A stretch of DNA of 61,128 nt from an uncultured Eubacteriales bacterium (GCA_902790525.1 CADASI010000007.1:1-61128), one strand, 5' to 3'; positions 9,832-18,179 are shown, counted from the stretch's first letter. Translations and numbers: made by a program. The notes: generated by a model not told the origin, from the letters alone.

Positions 9832-9865
9832 TTGTCTCCGTTTCGCAATTCCGAACGGAGGACAA
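9832..9865 (+). promoter_or_regulatory. Hairpin covering the ribosome binding site of the sigma-like gene
   Basis: TTGTCTCCGTT at 9832-9842 can pair with AACGGAGGACAA at 9854-9865 with a single bulge. The right arm contains the GGAGG ribosome binding site of the gene that starts at 9871. Folding would hide the site, so translation may be controlled by a factor or condition that opens the stem. Confidence 0.5.
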
Positions 9866-9870
9866 TCTAA

Positions 9871-10515
9871 ATGGCAAAAATGCAGAAGGCTCAGCTTGAG
9901 GCCGAATTCAAGCACAACACCAGCATCGGTGCGAATGGAGAAATCCTGTATGACGCACCGATCGAGATTAAGGATCAGGCGGACCTTGACAACTATGGCA
10001 TCACTTGGGATGATTGCCGGACGCTCAACTTCTACGGCAGCGAAAAGGTGACGGTGTACTTTTTCAAAACAGAGAATCGTGCCTTTGCTGAGTTTCAGTG
10101 GAGCTATCTGGATACCCAGCATTCTCGCGGCTATGCCAGTGTCAGATGCATGATCCCTGGAAAAAGAAAGGCGTTCATCAAATGCCCGGACACCGTCTCC
10201 TGCGCTACATGCCCTTACAAGGACAAGAAGCAGGCCCCCATCATCAGTTGGGACGGACTCGTTGAAACTGGTTATGAGCCTGTCGGAAGCGCTCCTGTTG
10301 ATGAGCAGGTTACGGCAAAGCTGGAATACGAAAGCATCAAGGCAATGATGGATGCTGAAGACACCCGTATTGCAAGAGCGTTCGAGATGAAGATTCTGCA
10401 GGGTTATACCGTCAGGGAAATCGCTGCAGAGCTGAAAATCTCGGAACCTCGCGTCTACCAGCTGATCGCCAGAGCCAAGGCTATCGGCAAGGAATATCGT
10501 AAGAACAACGGCTAA
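9871..10515 (+). CDS. Small sigma-70-like regulator of a mobile element
   Basis: The 214-residue protein ends in a helix-turn-helix of the sigma region 4 type (about residues 170-205: YTVREIAAELKISEPRVYQLIARAK). A cysteine cluster (CPDTVSCATCPYK) sits in the middle, and the N-terminal part has no known domain. Small sigma-like proteins of this kind are frequent in clostridial integrative elements and prophages. It points away from the defence operon and is followed by its own terminator. It could regulate the island, but that is inference. The gene starts 6 bp after GGAGGACAATCTAA. Confidence 0.6.
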   Translation: MAKMQKAQLEAEFKHNTSIGANGEILYDAPIEIKDQADLDNYGITWDDCRTLNFYGSEKVTVYFFKTENRAFAEFQWSYLDTQHSRGYASVRCMIPGKRKAFIKCPDTVSCATCPYKDKKQAPIISWDGLVETGYEPVGSAPVDEQVTAKLEYESIKAMMDAEDTRIARAFEMKILQGYTVREIAAELKISEPRVYQLIARAKAIGKEYRKNNG

Positions 10516-10524
10516 GGCAAAAAA

Positions 10525-10556
10525 GGCGGCATCGGAACTGATCACTCCGGTGCCGC
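10525..10556 (+). terminator. Terminator of the sigma-like gene
   Basis: GGCGGCATCGGA pairs with TCCGGTGCCGCC, a 12-bp stem with one G-T wobble, 10 bp after the stop codon. A short pyrimidine run (GCTTTCT) follows. Confidence 0.65.
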
Positions 10557-10575
10557 CGCTTTCTGTCTGCCCGTC

Positions 10576-10680
10576 AGTAAAATCATAGCCACAACCTACC
10601 CAAAATAGTAAAATCGTTGACTCGTTTTCACCGAAAAAGTAAAATCATTGACTCGTTTCACGAAATAGTAAAATCGGAGC
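10576..10680. repeat. Four direct repeats with the core AGTAAAATC
   Basis: The motif AGTAAAATC starts at 10576, 10607, 10638 and 10667, with periods of 31, 31 and 29 bp. Copies two and three continue as a TTGACTCGTTT block. Copies one and four continue instead with AGCCACAACC, so the outer and inner pairs differ. Arrays like this occur at the ends of some transposons as transposase binding sites, for example in IS21-like elements. No transposase gene is present, so I read it as a remnant end. It sits at the edge between the low-GC island and the GC-rich chromosome. Confidence 0.55.
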
Positions 10681-10807
10681 CACAACCCTGCTCCTGCCGG
10701 GAGGTTGGATATGTTTCCAAAGAGAATAAAAGGAAGGCTCCCATCACCCGGAGCGCACCCGGCCCGGTGACGGAAAGCCCTTGATTTCAGGCGTTTCGCG
10801 GCGCTTT

Positions 10808-12118
10808 TCAGCCCTTATGTGTTAGTAAACAGACAGTCTCAACGTGTCCCGTCCAGGGGAACATGTCCACGGGTTGGGCCCGTTGGAAGGCGTAGCCCAT
10901 CTGGCACAGCGCCTTTACGTCGCGGGCGAGGGTGGCGGGGTTACAGGAGACGTAGCTGACCGTGGGGATGCGGGCGCGGGCGAGGGCCCGCAGCAGGTCG
11001 GCGTCCGCGCCCTTGCGGGGCGGGTCTAGTATAGCGGTGTCGAAGCGCTCGCCGCGCGAGAGCAGCGCCGGGATCTCCCGGGCCGCGTCGCCGCACAGGA
11101 AGCGCACGTTTTCGATATGATTGATCTCCGCGTTGCGCCGCGCGTTCTCGATGGCGGGCGGCACGATCTCGATGCCCACGGCGGAGGCGACATATCGCGC
11201 GGCGGACAGCGTGATGGTGCCCGCGCCGCAGTAGGCGTCCAGCAGCCTGAGCCCGCACCCCGGCCTGACGCCCGCGGCCTCCAGCGCCCGTTGATAGAGC
11301 GCCTCGGTCTGCCGCCGGTTGACCTGGAAGAAGGACTGTGGCGAGAGCTTGAAGTCGAGGTCGAACAGGCGCTCCGTCAGCGTGGCGTCGCCGGAGATCA
11401 ACGTGCACCGCCCGTCCAGCGCGTGGGTATAGCGTCGGTTCAGCTGGCAGTACCAGAGCGAGGCGACCCGGGGCAGGGCGGGGGAGAGCTTTCCGATCTC
11501 AGAAGCGACGGGCGCGTCCCCGCAGAGTATGGCCATGGTTTCGCTCCGGTGGTTGACGCGGGTGACGAGGTATTTCAGGTGCTGCGCGAAGGGCCAGCCG
11601 TTGAGCCGCGCGGCGACCTCGCGGAGCACCGCGACGCTCTCGGGGGCCTGGAGCAGGCAGTCGTCCAGCGGCACGATGCTGCCGCCGCCGCGCTCGAAGG
11701 CTCCGACGACCACGCGGCCGTCCTGAAAGGCCATGGGGTACTCGGCCTTGTTGCGGGTGCGGTCGGGATCGCCACAGCCCAGGGTCTCCATGACGTCGGG
11801 GTCCGTAAGATCGCCGATGCGCGTCAGGGCGTCGACCACCGTCTGCCGCTTGAGCGCGAGGGTCCGTGCATAGCGCATGTGCCGCCCCTGGCAGCCGCCG
11901 CACCGCCCGGCGAAGGGACAATCCGGGGCGACGCGGTCCGGGGACGGGCGGGTCACTCCGACAAGGGACGCTTCACAAAAGCGTCCCCTGTCGCGGATTA
12001 TTTCGATGTCAACCCTCTCGCCGGGAATCGCACCCGGCACAAAGACCGCCCTGCCGTCCGAAAGCCGGCCGACGCCCTGCAATTCCGAGCCGATGCCCGT
12101 GATCTCAATGTTCTCCAT
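10808..12118 (-). CDS. rlmD: 23S rRNA (uracil-5-)-methyltransferase, RlmD/RumA family
   Basis: The 436-residue protein has an N-terminal TRAM-like domain, the iron-sulfur cysteines of this family (CPFAGRCGGC near residues 67-76), an AdoMet domain with LLDAYCGAGTITL, the LDPPRKGAD motif, and the catalytic cysteine region YVSCNPATLARD followed by HVETVCLL at the end. It uses AdoMet to make 5-methyluridine in 23S rRNA or, in some Firmicutes relatives such as RlmCD, at two positions. Length and motifs are complete. It follows a small gene by 9 bp in the same direction. It is the first gene of the core chromosome to the right of the island. Confidence 0.9.
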   Translation of the reverse strand: MENIEITGIGSELQGVGRLSDGRAVFVPGAIPGERVDIEIIRDRGRFCEASLVGVTRPSPDRVAPDCPFAGRCGGCQGRHMRYARTLALKRQTVVDALTRIGDLTDPDVMETLGCGDPDRTRNKAEYPMAFQDGRVVVGAFERGGGSIVPLDDCLLQAPESVAVLREVAARLNGWPFAQHLKYLVTRVNHRSETMAILCGDAPVASEIGKLSPALPRVASLWYCQLNRRYTHALDGRCTLISGDATLTERLFDLDFKLSPQSFFQVNRRQTEALYQRALEAAGVRPGCGLRLLDAYCGAGTITLSAARYVASAVGIEIVPPAIENARRNAEINHIENVRFLCGDAAREIPALLSRGERFDTAILDPPRKGADADLLRALARARIPTVSYVSCNPATLARDVKALCQMGYAFQRAQPVDMFPWTGHVETVCLLTHKG

Positions 12119-12127
12119 CGCCCTGTG

Positions 12128-12343
12128 TCAGTAGCCCTTTTCCATCAGATAGAGCCGCGCCTCCTCCGCCTCGGCGGACAGCGCCTTGATCTCGATGTCG
12201 TCGATGCGCGCCTCGTCCGCTTCGGGACGCCTGCGATCCACCATGAAGTCGCCATCGCGCAACAGATCCTCGATGACCTGCGCCTGTCGCTCGTCCCGGG
12301 CGATGTATATGACGCGCCAATGGGCGTCTTCGCTGTGTCGCAT
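12128..12343 (-). CDS. Small DUF2007-like protein
   Basis: The 71-residue product begins MRHSEDAHWRVIYIARDERQAQ and continues IEDLLRDGDFMVDRR. The pattern of a strand, a helix and a basic turn resembles small DUF2007-type putative signalling proteins. I chose the ATG at 12341-12343 because GAAGGTGAAACC lies just upstream; an ATG 14 codons earlier lacks a site. The gene ends 9 bp before rlmD, so the two are probably cotranscribed. Its function is unknown. Confidence 0.6.
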   Translation of the reverse strand: MRHSEDAHWRVIYIARDERQAQVIEDLLRDGDFMVDRRRPEADEARIDDIEIKALSAEAEEARLYLMEKGY

Positions 12344-12406
12344 GGTTTCACCTTCGATCATTTTCGTTCTGTATTCATTATACAACGAGGGAAGATGTAA
12401 GTCAAC

Positions 12407-12451
12407 GCAAACAACAACGCCGGTTCAAAGCGAACCGGCGTTGTTGTTTGC
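12407..12451 (-). terminator. Strong terminator downstream of secG
   Basis: A perfect 20-bp stem (12407-12426 with 12432-12451) has a 5-base loop. It lies 13 bp after the secG stop on the minus strand and insulates secG from the rlmD operon. The T-rich 3' arm (GTTGTTGTTTG) replaces a separate U tract. Confidence 0.75.
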
Positions 12452-12464
12452 GATTATATCGGGC

Positions 12465-13148
12465 TCAGCCCTCGGTGGCCTCCTTGGTCTCCTCGACGGC
12501 TTCCCCGGCCTCGGCCTTGGTCTCCTCGACGGCCTCCTCGGCTTTTTCCTCGACCTTGGCTTCGGTCTCGGTGGCTTCCTCGGCCTTTTCCTCAACCTTG
12601 GCTTCGGTCTCGGCGACGGTCTCCTCGGCCTTCTCCTCGACAGCCGCGGCGGCCTCCTTGGTCTCCTCGGCGGCCTCTTCGACCTCGGCGGTGGCTTCCT
12701 CAGCGGTTTCCTTGACCTCGGCGGCGGCTTCCTCAGCGGTCTCCTCAACCTCGGCAGCGGCTTCCTCGGCGGTCTCCTCAACCTCGGCGGCGGTTTCCTC
12801 AGCGGTCTCCTCGACCTCGGCGGCGGCTTCCTCGGCGCCCTCGGTCACTTCAGCGGCGGCCTCCTCGGCGATCTCCTGCGCGGCGACCTTCTTGGCGTTG
12901 GACAGGTTGTGGGAGGTGATGATGGTGGCGACGATGGCCAGCACCACAAACACGACCACAGCGATGCGGGTGATGCGCTGCAGCTTGCCGTCCATACTCC
13001 TGGCCTTGTTCTTGCCAAAGAAGGTTTCGGCGCCGCCGCCGATCGCGCCCAGGCCCTGGCGCTGGCCCTGCTGCATCAGCACAACGACGATCAGCACGAT
13101 GGAAATCAGAATGAGAACAATATCAACAATAATGGACAGTGCGGTCAT
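12465..13148 (-). CDS. secG: SecG translocase subunit with a long acidic repeat tail
   Basis: Residues 1-80 are a normal SecG: a first membrane helix (IIVDIVLILISIVLIVVVLM), the conserved GGGAETFFGKNKAR cytoplasmic loop, and a second helix (IAVVVFVVLAIVATII). SecG assists SecYEG in protein export and is normally about 75-80 residues. Here about 145 more residues follow, made of an 11-residue repeat close to AEEAAAEVEET. The tail is very rich in Glu and Ala and should form a long charged helix outside the membrane. The DNA of the tail is a tandem GCC-rich repeat, which could expand or contract. The gene stands alone between its promoter region and a strong terminator. Confidence 0.85.
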   Translation of the reverse strand: MTALSIIVDIVLILISIVLIVVVLMQQGQRQGLGAIGGGAETFFGKNKARSMDGKLQRITRIAVVVFVVLAIVATIITSHNLSNAKKVAAQEIAEEAAAEVTEGAEEAAAEVEETAEETAAEVEETAEEAAAEVEETAEEAAAEVKETAEEATAEVEEAAEETKEAAAAVEEKAEETVAETEAKVEEKAEEATETEAKVEEKAEEAVEETKAEAGEAVEETKEATEG

Positions 13149-13318
13149 GAAACATCCTCCTCAAGCTCATGTGACCTGCGGCGCGTCCAATCGCCCCAGA
13201 TCAGTTGTAACTCACAATATGCTAAAGTATTATAGCACGGTTTCCCTCAAAACGCAACCGTGTTTTCACAGTTTTTTCCTGATTTAAGGTAAAGTGTGTG
13301 TTGTCCTCCGGGCAATAT

Positions 13319-15241
13319 TCACAGCGCCGACACGGCCTCGCTGAGCGCCTCCCATTCCTCATAGAGCTGCTCGAGGCGCTCCCCAGCGGCCCTGTGCTCC
13401 CGCGCCACGCGGGCGGATTCGGCGGGGTTGGAATACACCTCGGGAAGTCCCATCTGACCCTCCAGCTCGGCGATGAGGTCCTCGGTGGCGGCGATGTCGG
13501 CCTCGACCTTCGCGTGCCGCTGTTTGAGCGCCTTCGCCGACTCCTTTTGAAGGCGCAGCACGCGCTTCTCCCGGTCCATCTGCGTGCGGGTCATGCCGGT
13601 GCGGTCGGCCTCGTCCGCGCCGGTCTGCTCCTGCCGCTTTTTCTCCAAGTAGTCGTCGTAGTTGCCCAGGTATTCCTTAACGCCTTCGGGGGTCATCTCG
13701 ACGACGCGGTCGGCCACCTTGTTGATGAAGTAGCGGTCGTGACTGACGGTCAAAAGCGTGCCGTCAAAATCGTCGAGCGCCGCCTCCAGCACCTCGCGGC
13801 TGTCCATGTCCAGGTGATTGGTAGGCTCGTCCAAAAGGAGCAGGTTGTCCTGCCGGAGCATCAGCTTCGCCAGCGCCACGCGCCCGCGCTCGCCGCCGGA
13901 GAGGGTGCCGACCTTCTGGTAGACGTCGTCGCCGGTCAGCAGGAAGAGCGCCAGCACGCCGCGAATGCGGTCCATCTCCAGGCGGGGGAAGTCGTCCCAC
14001 AGCTCGCTCAGCACGTCCTTGTCCGGGTGGAGCTGGGCCTGCTGCTGGTCGTAGTAGCCGATGTCGACGTTGCTGCCGAAGATCACCTGGCCGCGGTCGG
14101 GATTGAGCCTGCCCGCGATGATGTTCAGAAGCGTGGACTTGCCCACGCCGTTGGGGCCGATGACAGCCACCCGGTCCCCGGCGCGGATGTGCAGCCCGAA
14201 GCCCTCAAACAGCGTGCGGCCCTCGAAGCCCTTGGAGAGGTCCTTCACCATCAGCACGTCGTCGCCGGTGCGCCGCCGGGCCTTGAAGTTGAAGCGCACC
14301 TTCTGCTCGTTGACGGGCTTCTCGACCCGCTCCAGCTTCTCCAGCCGCTTCTCCCGGCTCTCGGCCAGCTTGATGGACTTCTCCCGGTTGTACATGCGGT
14401 AGCGGGCGATGATGGCCTCCTGCCGGGCGATCTCGGCCTGCTGCAGCTTGTACTCCTTGAGCTGCCGCTCCAGGTTGGCCTGGCGCTGGACGGCGAAGCG
14501 GTCGTAGTTGCCCTCGTACTGGGTGAGGCGGCGCATGGAGAGCTCCGCCATGCAGTCGCACACGGCGTTTAAGAAGTAGCGGTCGTGGCTGATGACCATC
14601 ACCGTGCCGCGGTACTTTTTGAGGGTCTCCTCCAGCCACTGGGTGGAGGCCAGGTCCAGGTGGTTGGTGGGTTCGTCCAGCATCAGAAGCTCCGGCTGCG
14701 TGAGCAGCAGCCGGGCCAGGCAAAGCCGGGTCTTCTCGCCGCCGGAGAGCAGGTTCGCGGGCTGGGTCTCGCGCCCGCGGGCAAAGCCCAGGCCGGCCAG
14801 CACGCCCTGTATGCGGCTGGGCCACTCGTAGCCGCCCGCGGCCTCGAAGCGGTCCGTCAGGCGCTCATAGGCGTTGGAGAGCTGGCGGAAGGCGTCGGGA
14901 TCGCTGTGGGCGGCCTCCATCTCGCGCTCCATGGTCCGCAGCCGGCGCTCCATCTCGCGCACCGGCTCGAACACCCGCTCCAGCTCCTGCTGGATGGTGA
15001 GGTCGGACTGTATGTCCGCGTCCTGGGTCAGCACGCCCACGCGGGTGCCCTTCACCAGCGAGACCGTGCCGCTGTCCGGTGCCATGTCGCCCGAGATGAT
15101 GCGAAACAGCGTGGACTTGCCGCTACCGTTTACGCCCACCAGCCCCATGCGCGACCCGGCCTGGAGGGTGAGGCTCACGTCCCGGAGCACCTCGTTCATC
15201 ACGAAAGACTTGTTAATGCTTTGCAGGGTCAACAGTATCAT
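13319..15241 (-). CDS. ABC-F family ATPase
   Basis: The 640-residue soluble protein has two ATP-binding cassettes and no membrane segments. Walker A motifs are GVNGSGKST and GPNGVGKST, the signatures are LLSGGEKTRL and LSGGERGRV, and both halves have LDEPTNHLD. A charged linker separates the cassettes and a coiled-coil C-terminus follows (LQKESAKALKQRHAKVEADI), as in the Uup/YdiF group. ABC-F proteins act on the ribosome, in translation factor roles or antibiotic protection; which role applies here cannot be told. The start overlaps the stop of the upstream DUF3267 gene by 4 bp, indicating coupling. Confidence 0.9.
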   Translation of the reverse strand: MILLTLQSINKSFVMNEVLRDVSLTLQAGSRMGLVGVNGSGKSTLFRIISGDMAPDSGTVSLVKGTRVGVLTQDADIQSDLTIQQELERVFEPVREMERRLRTMEREMEAAHSDPDAFRQLSNAYERLTDRFEAAGGYEWPSRIQGVLAGLGFARGRETQPANLLSGGEKTRLCLARLLLTQPELLMLDEPTNHLDLASTQWLEETLKKYRGTVMVISHDRYFLNAVCDCMAELSMRRLTQYEGNYDRFAVQRQANLERQLKEYKLQQAEIARQEAIIARYRMYNREKSIKLAESREKRLEKLERVEKPVNEQKVRFNFKARRRTGDDVLMVKDLSKGFEGRTLFEGFGLHIRAGDRVAVIGPNGVGKSTLLNIIAGRLNPDRGQVIFGSNVDIGYYDQQQAQLHPDKDVLSELWDDFPRLEMDRIRGVLALFLLTGDDVYQKVGTLSGGERGRVALAKLMLRQDNLLLLDEPTNHLDMDSREVLEAALDDFDGTLLTVSHDRYFINKVADRVVEMTPEGVKEYLGNYDDYLEKKRQEQTGADEADRTGMTRTQMDREKRVLRLQKESAKALKQRHAKVEADIAATEDLIAELEGQMGLPEVYSNPAESARVAREHRAAGERLEQLYEEWEALSEAVSAL

Positions 15242-15810
15242 TTTTCAACGTACCTCATGACGCGCATGCGGGTGCCCGTGTCCTGGATCAGCAATTCGCC
15301 GTCCATCTTCATCAGCACCCACGCGCAGTAGATATCGCCCGCCGAGCCGGACAGGTTGGAGATCTGCACGATCCAGAGCGGCCAGAACCAGCGCGGCGAC
15401 AATGTGAATATCAGTATTTGCAGCGTTACGCCCCACACGACCAGCGGTGCGACGGCGGTGATCACGTGGGATGTGCGGTCAAACCACGCCGTGCTCCCGG
15501 CGTAGGCGTAGGGGAGCTTCAGCCCGAAGGTGGGCTTCACCCCCGACAGCGCGAGCATCGCCGCGCCGTGGGTCAGCTCGTGAAGCGGTATGTACGCCAC
15601 GAGCATCGCGAACATCGCCACCCATAGCCGCCAGTCCTTCACAAACCCGAGCACCTCCGGCCGCATGACCGTGACCGCCGCGCCAATGACCAGCGGCACA
15701 ACCGTCAGCGCGATGGCCAGCTTCAATACCGCCATGATCTGCCTGCGGTTGCGGGTGAAGTCGAGGGTAGTGAAGTAGCGGTAGTTGCTTGGAAGAGTTT
15801 TGTGGTTCAT
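15238..15810 (-). CDS. DUF3267 membrane metalloprotease-like protein
   Basis: The 190-residue protein has three to four hydrophobic segments and a zinc-binding HELTH motif at residues 77-81 (IPLHELTHGAAML), placed at the end of a membrane helix as in site-2-protease relatives and DUF3267 proteins. It could be an intramembrane peptidase, but no substrate is known. It overlaps the ABC-F gene by 4 bp and should be in the same transcript. The upstream side is bounded by a repeat element. Confidence 0.7.
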   Translation of the reverse strand: MNHKTLPSNYRYFTTLDFTRNRRQIMAVLKLAIALTVVPLVIGAAVTVMRPEVLGFVKDWRLWVAMFAMLVAYIPLHELTHGAAMLALSGVKPTFGLKLPYAYAGSTAWFDRTSHVITAVAPLVVWGVTLQILIFTLSPRWFWPLWIVQISNLSGSAGDIYCAWVLMKMDGELLIQDTGTRMRVMRYVEK

Positions 15811-15819
15811 AGCATTTAT

Positions 15820-16002
15820 AATTAGGAATTAGGAATTGGGAATTGGGAATTGGGAATTGGGAATTAGGAATTCAGGATGAAATCCTTCGGATTTCTTTTG
15901 ATAAAGGGTTACGGATAATGTGCATTCGATGATCTTATGTCTAATCAAACAAATCCGAAGGATTTGCACCGCCATTCCTAACTCCTAATTCCTAATTCCT
16001 AT
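15820..16002. repeat. Nested inverted-repeat element with GAATTAGGAATT-type ends
   Basis: The left end (15820-15872) is a short tandem repeat of AATTAGG and AATTGGG units. The right end (15974-16002) is the same kind of repeat in inverted orientation (TCCTAATTCCTAATTCC). Between them, inverted copies of an AAATCC(T/G) block around 15885 and 15950 (ATCCTTCGGATTT and AAATCCGAAGGATTT) form further palindromes. There is no coding capacity. It resembles the elements at 35.76-36.06 and 40.47-40.69 kb in design. Confidence 0.65.
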
Positions 16003-16025
16003 CTCTCCTCGTCTGTCCCGCACCC

Positions 16026-16886
16026 TCAGCGTTTCACCCACCGTCCCGCCGCTCCGCACGGCAGCACGCCGCCCTCGGTGACGGGGAGGACGATCTCGTC
16101 GGCTTCGACGTATCCGCCGCGGTGGCGCTCGGCGGTCATGGTCAGCATGTTGTTTAATACCGCGGGCTGGAGGCCGGTGGTGTAGCTGTTGATCAGCATG
16201 AACAGCGCGTCGTCCGCGAGCACCTTTTCGCAGGCGGACACCAGCCCGTACAGCTCGTTTTCCAGCTTCCACACCTCGCCGCCGGGGCCGCGGCCGTAGC
16301 TGGGCGGGTCCATCAGTATGCCCTGGTAGGTATTGCCCCGCCGGGCCTCGCGCTGCACGAACTTGAGCGCGTCGTCGACGATCCAGCGCACGGACGTCTC
16401 GTCGACGCCCGAGAGCCTGCGGTTCTCCCCGGCCCACTGCACCATGCCCTTGGCGGCGTCCACGTGGGTGACCTTCGCCCCGGCCAGCGCGCAGGCGCAC
16501 GTGGCCCCGCCGGTGTAGCCGAACAGGTTGAGCACCTTCACCGGGCGGTCGGCGGATTGGATCAGCCCCGCCATCCAGTCCCAGTTGACCGCCTGCTCCG
16601 GGAACAAGCCCGTGTGCTTGAAGCCCGTGGGCCGCACGTAGAAGGACAGCCCCTTGTAGCGCACCGTCCAGCGCTCCGGCAGCTTTTTGAAGAACTCCCA
16701 CTCGCCGCCGCCCTTCGTGGAGCGGTGGTACCAGGCGTCAGCCCCGTCCCACAGCGCGGGGCGCTGCTTCGGCCAGATGGCCTGCGGGTCGGGCCGCCGC
16801 AATATCACGTCGCGCCAGCGCTCCAGCTTCTCGCCGTCGCCGGTGTCGATCACCTCGTAATCCTTCCAATCAGACGCCACAAACAT
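16026..16886 (-). CDS. Class I AdoMet methyltransferase, probably acting on rRNA
   Basis: The 286-residue protein has the AdoMet-binding motif LNLFGYTGG at 119-127 and the catalytic-type motif DPPSYGRG at 193-200, both typical of the RlmI/RlmK-like rRNA methyltransferases. The N-terminal part has an LWDGADAWYHRSTKGGGEWEFF segment common in one clostridial subgroup. The usual PUA domain of RlmI is absent, so the exact target is uncertain. It is monocistronic, divergent from nadD. Confidence 0.75.
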   Translation of the reverse strand: MFVASDWKDYEVIDTGDGEKLERWRDVILRRPDPQAIWPKQRPALWDGADAWYHRSTKGGGEWEFFKKLPERWTVRYKGLSFYVRPTGFKHTGLFPEQAVNWDWMAGLIQSADRPVKVLNLFGYTGGATCACALAGAKVTHVDAAKGMVQWAGENRRLSGVDETSVRWIVDDALKFVQREARRGNTYQGILMDPPSYGRGPGGEVWKLENELYGLVSACEKVLADDALFMLINSYTTGLQPAVLNNMLTMTAERHRGGYVEADEIVLPVTEGGVLPCGAAGRWVKR

Positions 16887-17045
16887 GTCGATTCACACCT
16901 CGCTAACGTCTATTATAGCGGTTTTCCGATGGTCGATCAATCAACTTTTCATGAAAAGTCAAAAGGGGAGTAGATTAAATGGAAAAATTATGTTATACTG
17001 ATAACACAGTATGGATCGAAAGCGGATTCGGGAGGTGCGTGCGGC

Positions 17046-18179
17046 ATGAGGATCGGCATACTGGGAGGCGCGTTCGACCCGATCCACCTGGGGCACCTCG
17101 CCGCCGCGGAGGCGGCGCTCGAGCGCCTCGGGCTGGACCATGTGCTGATGCTGCCCTCGGGGGAGCCGCCCTACAAGCGCGTGCACGCGAGCCGCGAGGA
17201 CCGCATGCGGATGGTGGCGCTGGCCTGCGCGGACCGGCCCGGCCTTAAGCCCTGCGACGCGGAGATCAGCCGCCCCGGCGCGACCTACACCGTCGACACC
17301 CTTCGGGCGCTGAAAAGGGAGCATCCTGAGGATGAATACTGGTACATCCTCGGCAGGGACGCGGCGGAGACGCTGCCCAAGTGGCGTGACATCGGCGATA
17401 TCGCGGCGCTTGCGTCCTTCGTGGTGATCGACCGCCCCGGTTCCGGCGCGCTGCCGGAAGTCCCCGGGCTGAACATGGAATCCCTGAGCGCCGAGTGCCC
17501 GGACATCTCCTCCGGGCTGGTGCGTCGGAAGGCCGCCGCCGGGGAGGACATCGGCGGCCTCGTGCCCGAAAAGGTGGCCGCCTACATCCGTGAGAAGGGA
17601 CTGTATCTCTGCGAATACACCGAGGCGGAGATACTGGAGCGGCTTAAAAAGACCATCTCCCTGCACCGCTGGCACCACACCCTCGGCGTGGCGGACACGG
17701 CCCTTCGGCTGGCCGAACGGTTCGGCGTCAGCCCCGGAAAGGCGCGGCTGGCGGCGCTTTTGCACGACTGCGCCAAGTCGCTGCCCTACGGGGAGATGCG
17801 CCGGCTGGTCGAGGAAAACGTGCCGGACACCGACGATCAGGAGCTCGACGCCGAGCCGGTGCTGCACGCCCCCGCGGGCATGGTGCTGGCGCGGCGGGAC
17901 TACGGCGTCAGGGACCCGGAGGTATTGCAGGCCATCCGCCGCCACACCCTCGGCGGCGCGGACATGACCCCGCTGGACGCGCTGATCTACGTTTCTGACT
18001 TCATCGAGCCCGGGCGCAGGCGCTTTCCGGGGCTCGATCAGGTGCGGGCGCTGGCGGAGACGGACATCTTCGCGGCCATGCGCCTGAGTGCAAAACTCTC
18101 CAACGACTATCTCATCTCCCGCGGCCAACAGCCGCACCCCAAGACGATCGCATTGACAACAGGAGGCGAAGCGCAATGA
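17046..18179 (+). CDS. nadD: NadD-YqeK fusion: nicotinate-nucleotide adenylyltransferase plus HD hydrolase
   Basis: Residues 1-190 are NadD, which makes nicotinate adenine dinucleotide from nicotinate mononucleotide and ATP: GGAFDPIHLGHL at 7-18, the PPYK segment, and ISSGLVR near 155. Residues 195-377 are YqeK, an HD-domain hydrolase of symmetrical dinucleoside tetraphosphates: HRWHHTLGV near 207-215, LLHDCAK at 238-244, and DPLDALIYVSDFIEPGR-like residues. In most Firmicutes these are separate adjacent genes; here they are one reading frame without a gap. The gene overlaps rsfS by 4 bp, as in the usual nadD-yqeK-rsfS order. An AUG at 17046 follows GGGAGGTGCGTGCGGC. Confidence 0.9.
   Translation: MRIGILGGAFDPIHLGHLAAAEAALERLGLDHVLMLPSGEPPYKRVHASREDRMRMVALACADRPGLKPCDAEISRPGATYTVDTLRALKREHPEDEYWYILGRDAAETLPKWRDIGDIAALASFVVIDRPGSGALPEVPGLNMESLSAECPDISSGLVRRKAAAGEDIGGLVPEKVAAYIREKGLYLCEYTEAEILERLKKTISLHRWHHTLGVADTALRLAERFGVSPGKARLAALLHDCAKSLPYGEMRRLVEENVPDTDDQELDAEPVLHAPAGMVLARRDYGVRDPEVLQAIRRHTLGGADMTPLDALIYVSDFIEPGRRRFPGLDQVRALAETDIFAAMRLSAKLSNDYLISRGQQPHPKTIALTTGGEAQ

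Larger units (their letters stand above)
9367..9870. promoter_or_regulatory. Intergenic control region between the NACHT operon and a sigma-like gene
   Basis: This 504-bp space separates divergent genes. The left part is AT-rich and should hold the promoter of the NACHT operon. The right part can form several RNA structures on the plus strand: CCGGC/GCCGG around 9633-9657, an 8-bp stem GGTCACCT (9764-9771) with AGGTGACC (9796-9803) that encloses a GGGG/CCCC stem, and the RBS hairpin described separately. Similar structured leaders before small sigma-like genes are common in clostridial mobile elements. No convincing open frame is present. Confidence 0.45.

Noticed and set aside
9766-10545. 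259-codon minus-strand open frame opposite the sigma-like gene
   Set aside because: No ribosome binding site and no recognisable domain; the plus frame has a clear helix-turn-helix.
10576-10680. Short CRISPR remnant
   Set aside because: Only 9 bp are shared by all four copies and the flanks pair up by type, which fits transposon-end iterons better.
13298-14572. Long plus-strand open frame opposite the ABC-F gene
   Set aside because: It is an antisense shadow in GC-rich DNA; the ABC-F frame has all family motifs.
15898-15990. Riboswitch in the repeat element near 15.9 kb
   Set aside because: The palindromes belong to a nested repeat element and no gene starts downstream in a suitable place.
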